DNA of 7,279 nucleotides. Source: Thermoplasmata archaeon (lineage in GTDB: Archaea > Thermoplasmatota > Thermoplasmata > Thermoplasmatales > Thermoplasmataceae). Where the stretch lies: the NCBI GenBank assembly GCA_021802165.1, contig JAKAAU010000077.1:1-7279 (forward strand), in the 5' to 3' direction. Under the pieces are notes generated by a model. That model was not told the origin of the DNA, searched no databases, and was given only the letters and a program-made list of their open reading frames with translations. Below, one piece after another: positions 5,247-7,279 of this stretch. A program made the position numbers and the translations under genes. Position 1 is the first letter of the stretch; each line of letters starts with the position of its first letter.

Positions 5247-6997
5247 TGATATTCTCCGGCAATGGCTATAAAAGCATTCTTCAATTCTTTGTACCTCATG
5301 CTGTTCTTATTTATCATTACATGAAAAGTTAAGTATCCCTTCTGTTCAAACTTCAGGGAATAAAGTTCCGCATACTGTTTATAAGTGATTCCTGCATCGC
5401 ATCTTCCATTTTTTACGTAATCGCAGATAATTTCTGGATTGTCAAGATATGTTAAATCTTCATGTCTCAATATTTCATTGGAGTAATCTTGCAGACCTGA
5501 TCCACGGTACATTACTGCCATGGTTTTATAATTGTCAGTTCTGTAGGCCACACCATAGGGGATTTTATATGTTACAGCATCGTCAATATTATTGATATCA
5601 GGCAGTTCCATGTAATTCCAGAAGTAAACATCAGCATCCCCGGATTCCATGGATCTTATAATTTCATTCTTTCCGGCCTCAACAAATGTAGATGCATCCA
5701 GTATTTCCCCGTGCATCTTTTCCATGGCAGGAAGGTACTGCCCATAGAATAGAATTTCCGGAATTGTTGATGTGAATAATTTTATTTTTAAATCAGAATG
5801 CCGGGCAATATATGATGATCTGGAATCCACTATGGAAAAACCTGTAGCCCTGCTTATTCGGGATATTGACCCGGAGTTTCCTGGCACCTGATAGGCAAAG
5901 TATTTTCCGTTGTAATTTACCAGTTTCAACAGGAGAAGATCTGTATTTCCCTCATGAAGTCCAATGCGATCCCCTGATGTGGCATTTATTTCCGTGTATG
6001 AAAATTTATGCCCAGCCATGAGGAATAATGCAGGAATAACAAGGGAATATAAGATCATCATTGATGAGACTGGAAAACCAGGGAGGCCAAAGATTAATTT
6101 ATCTCCTGATTTTGCAAATATCGCGGGTTTTCCAGGTTTAACACGTATCCCATGGAAAATTATTCCTGGATTTTTCTCACCGAGGATAAGGTAAACCATA
6201 TCGTGATCTCCGGCTGATGTGCTACCGATAGTAATCGTTACATCATTTTCCTCAATGGATTTATCTATAGATCTTTTTATCTCTGAATAGTCATCCTTTA
6301 TAATTCCATAGTTTTTAACTTCAAAGGCAGTATGACTTTTGAGTTCAGAGTATATGGATATGCTGTTTGATTCGTAAATTTTGCCCTCTCTGTATTCCAT
6401 GCCAGGATAAAGAAGTTCATTTCCTGTGGACACTATGCCTATCCTGATTTTCCTGATTACAGTTACAGTTCCAACACCGGTGGATGCCATCACGGCTATG
6501 CTTCTAGGATCTATCATTGACCCGTTGCCCAGAAGCCTTTCGCCCCTTATCACATCAATGCCGGAATTGGAAAGTTCATGAAACCGTTCGATTTTACTGA
6601 AGAATACAACACGGTTTCCACTTATCTCTGTATCCTCAAATGGTACCATGGCATCGGCACCTACAGGAATAACACCACCTGTTGGCACCTTTATACATTT
6701 CCCATTTCCGGGAAATTCAACTGCAGGTTCGCCTATACTGGTTTCCCCGGCAAGTTCAAGTGCCACAGGTGATTCCCGTGACGCACCAACAAGATCAGAT
6801 GCAATCACTGCGTATCCATCAACCTGGGACCTGGAATACAGGGGAAGATTGCTGGCGCTATATATATCCTCAGCAGATATTCTACCATTGGCATCACTTA
6901 TCCTTATCTTTTCGGTCTCATGAATTTTTACGGAATTGACCATTATCTTTTCTTCAGCCTCCCTGAATTTAATAAGGTTATGAAAAATCATTCCCAT
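5243..6997 (-). CDS. moeA: MoeA molybdopterin molybdenumtransferase fused to a PBP-like domain
   Basis: A 584-residue two-part cytosolic protein. Residues 1 to about 408 are MoeA, which inserts molybdate or tungstate into adenylylated molybdopterin. Motifs are SQVDGYAV (57-64), PTGGVIPVGADAMVP (105-119), STGNEL (190-195), GSTSAGDHD (258-266), KPGKP (287-291) and GLPGFPVSS (304-312). The archaeal-type GSTSAGDHD replaces the more common SGGVSxGxxD. Residues about 412-584 resemble the PBP-like (LysR-substrate-binding-type) domain found fused to MoeA in many archaea and bacteria. The best match is the end, NPEIICDYVKNGRCDAGITYKQ and the LKFEQKGYLTFHV region; the rest is divergent. That domain may bind a metal oxyanion or another small ligand, which is inference. 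The ATG at 6997 has GGTGA 6 nt upstream. A second ATG two codons later overlaps the upstream stop as ATGA. It overlaps the first moeA at its 5' end and mobA at its 3' end. Confidence 0.92.
   Translation of the reverse strand: MGMIFHNLIKFREAEEKIMVNSVKIHETEKIRISDANGRISAEDIYSASNLPLYSRSQVDGYAVIASDLVGASRESPVALELAGETSIGEPAVEFPGNGKCIKVPTGGVIPVGADAMVPFEDTEISGNRVVFFSKIERFHELSNSGIDVIRGERLLGNGSMIDPRSIAVMASTGVGTVTVIRKIRIGIVSTGNELLYPGMEYREGKIYESNSISIYSELKSHTAFEVKNYGIIKDDYSEIKRSIDKSIEENDVTITIGSTSAGDHDMVYLILGEKNPGIIFHGIRVKPGKPAIFAKSGDKLIFGLPGFPVSSMMILYSLVIPALFLMAGHKFSYTEINATSGDRIGLHEGNTDLLLLKLVNYNGKYFAYQVPGNSGSISRISRATGFSIVDSRSSYIARHSDLKIKLFTSTIPEILFYGQYLPAMEKMHGEILDASTFVEAGKNEIIRSMESGDADVYFWNYMELPDINNIDDAVTYKIPYGVAYRTDNYKTMAVMYRGSGLQDYSNEILRHEDLTYLDNPEIICDYVKNGRCDAGITYKQYAELYSLKFEQKGYLTFHVMINKNSMRYKELKNAFIAIAGEYQ
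5253..5257 (-). promoter_or_regulatory. Shine-Dalgarno of mobA within the moeA end
   Basis: GGAGA on the minus strand, inside the last codons of the moeA fusion gene and 6 nt before the mobA ATG at 5246. Together with the ATGA stop/start overlap it supports coupled translation and the ATG at 5246 as the mobA start. The internal operon genes thus use Shine-Dalgarno initiation, unlike the leaderless-looking first genes. Confidence 0.55.
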
Positions 6998-7279
6998 CTT
7001 ATATCACCTATTATATTGATTATTATCCTGGTACCCTCCTCTATTCCCTCCAGATTTTCGTCTATGCAAGTAAAGGAATTGCCCTGGAGAAGCGAGGAAA
7101 TTCTTCCTGAAGCGGTGGTCTCCAGAGGCCTTGCGTGCAGTTCACCTCCCTTCTCAAATGTATCCATAGCCTGAAATGTTGTAAACCCGGTTTTGTTGTG
7201 TATTCTTTCTTCCAGTATGGCCGGCATCCTTTCTGTAAGTTCTATGCCGAAAGCATTGTGCACGTATCTGTTTACAAAA
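6988..7279 (-). CDS. moeA: MoeA, C-terminal end only (first of two tandem copies)
   Basis: A reading frame open through the right edge gives the last 96 residues. It enters as FVNRYVHNAFGIELTERM and has no true start in the window; the GTG at 7261-7263 is an internal valine. The sequence matches the end of MoeA: a beta-rich stretch (ERIHNKTGFTTFQAM), then RPLETTASGRISSLLQGNSF, the equivalent of the family's GSGMISSLAxANG segment, and finally GIEEGTRIIINII, the equivalent of VEAGExVxVxLL. It ends at TGA 6988-6990, directly after the MoeA C-terminal domain, so this copy has no PBP-like extension, unlike the next gene. The two overlap by 10 nt. A tandem pair suggests specialised copies (for example for Mo versus W, or one structural and one ligand-sensing), which is inference. 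The catalytic half lies outside the window. Confidence 0.85.
   Translation of the reverse strand, partial: FVNRYVHNAFGIELTERMPAILEERIHNKTGFTTFQAMDTFEKGGELHARPLETTASGRISSLLQGNSFTCIDENLEGIEEGTRIIINIIGDIRWE
7004..7008 (-). promoter_or_regulatory. Shine-Dalgarno of the moeA fusion gene
   Basis: GGTGA on the minus strand, within the end of the first moeA and 6 nt before the ATG at 6997. The spacing favours this ATG over the one at 6991, which would be 12 nt away but forms the ATGA overlap with the upstream stop. Confidence 0.5.

Noticed and set aside
6648..6939. Overlapping + strand open frames of 85-91 codons opposite the moeA fusion gene
   Set aside because: They are antisense to conserved MoeA motifs and have no family resemblance.
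1..7279. CRISPR arrays, insertion sequences, terminal inverted repeats, toxin-antitoxin pairs
   Set aside because: Reading through by eye I found no regularly spaced repeats, no transposase motifs, and no paired small genes beyond those listed.

Overview
The window looks like chromosomal DNA of an archaeon, most likely a Thermoplasmatales-type (Ferroplasma/Cuniculiplasma-like) acidophile. The grounds are AT-rich DNA, heavy use of ATA (Ile) and AGG/AGA (Arg) codons, TATA-like boxes about 23-30 nt upstream of several ATGs with almost no 5' leader, a class II tRNA-Leu without an encoded CCA, and archaeal-style MoeA paralogues. The lineage is an inference from style, since no rRNA or marker gene is present.

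Left part (1-750): the possible frameshifted tail of a + strand gene ends at 159 and converges on a small minus-strand STAS-like (DUF4325-type) protein gene (163-462). Next comes a minus-strand tRNA-Leu gene (550-634) whose anticodon reads as AAG, which is unusual for archaea. A divergent promoter region (635-747) follows.

Centre (748-4685, + strand): an 891-residue UvrD/Rep-type superfamily 1 helicase carries a C-terminal RecB-like PD-(D/E)XK nuclease. After a 150-nt AT-rich spacer comes a six-helix membrane protein of the acetate-transporter family (GPR1/FUN34/YaaH, SatP-like), and then mobB, a small P-loop GTPase of molybdenum-cofactor maturation.

Right part (7279-4692, minus strand): an overlapping operon for the last steps of molybdenum/tungsten cofactor synthesis. 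It holds the C-terminal end of a first MoeA (cut by the window edge), a second MoeA fused to a periplasmic-binding-protein-like domain, and mobA. mobA and mobB converge with only 6 nt between their stop codons. MoeA inserts the metal into molybdopterin, MobA adds GMP to make the guanine dinucleotide form, and MobB assists MobA, so the right half is one metabolic unit read from two strands.

I see no CRISPR array, insertion sequence, toxin-antitoxin pair or other clearly new multi-gene system. The points most worth a second look are the AAG anticodon with an A10-C25 mismatch in the tRNA-Leu, the stand-alone helicase-nuclease lacking a Q motif, the tandem MoeA arrangement with its divergent binding domain, and the apparent frameshift at the left edge.
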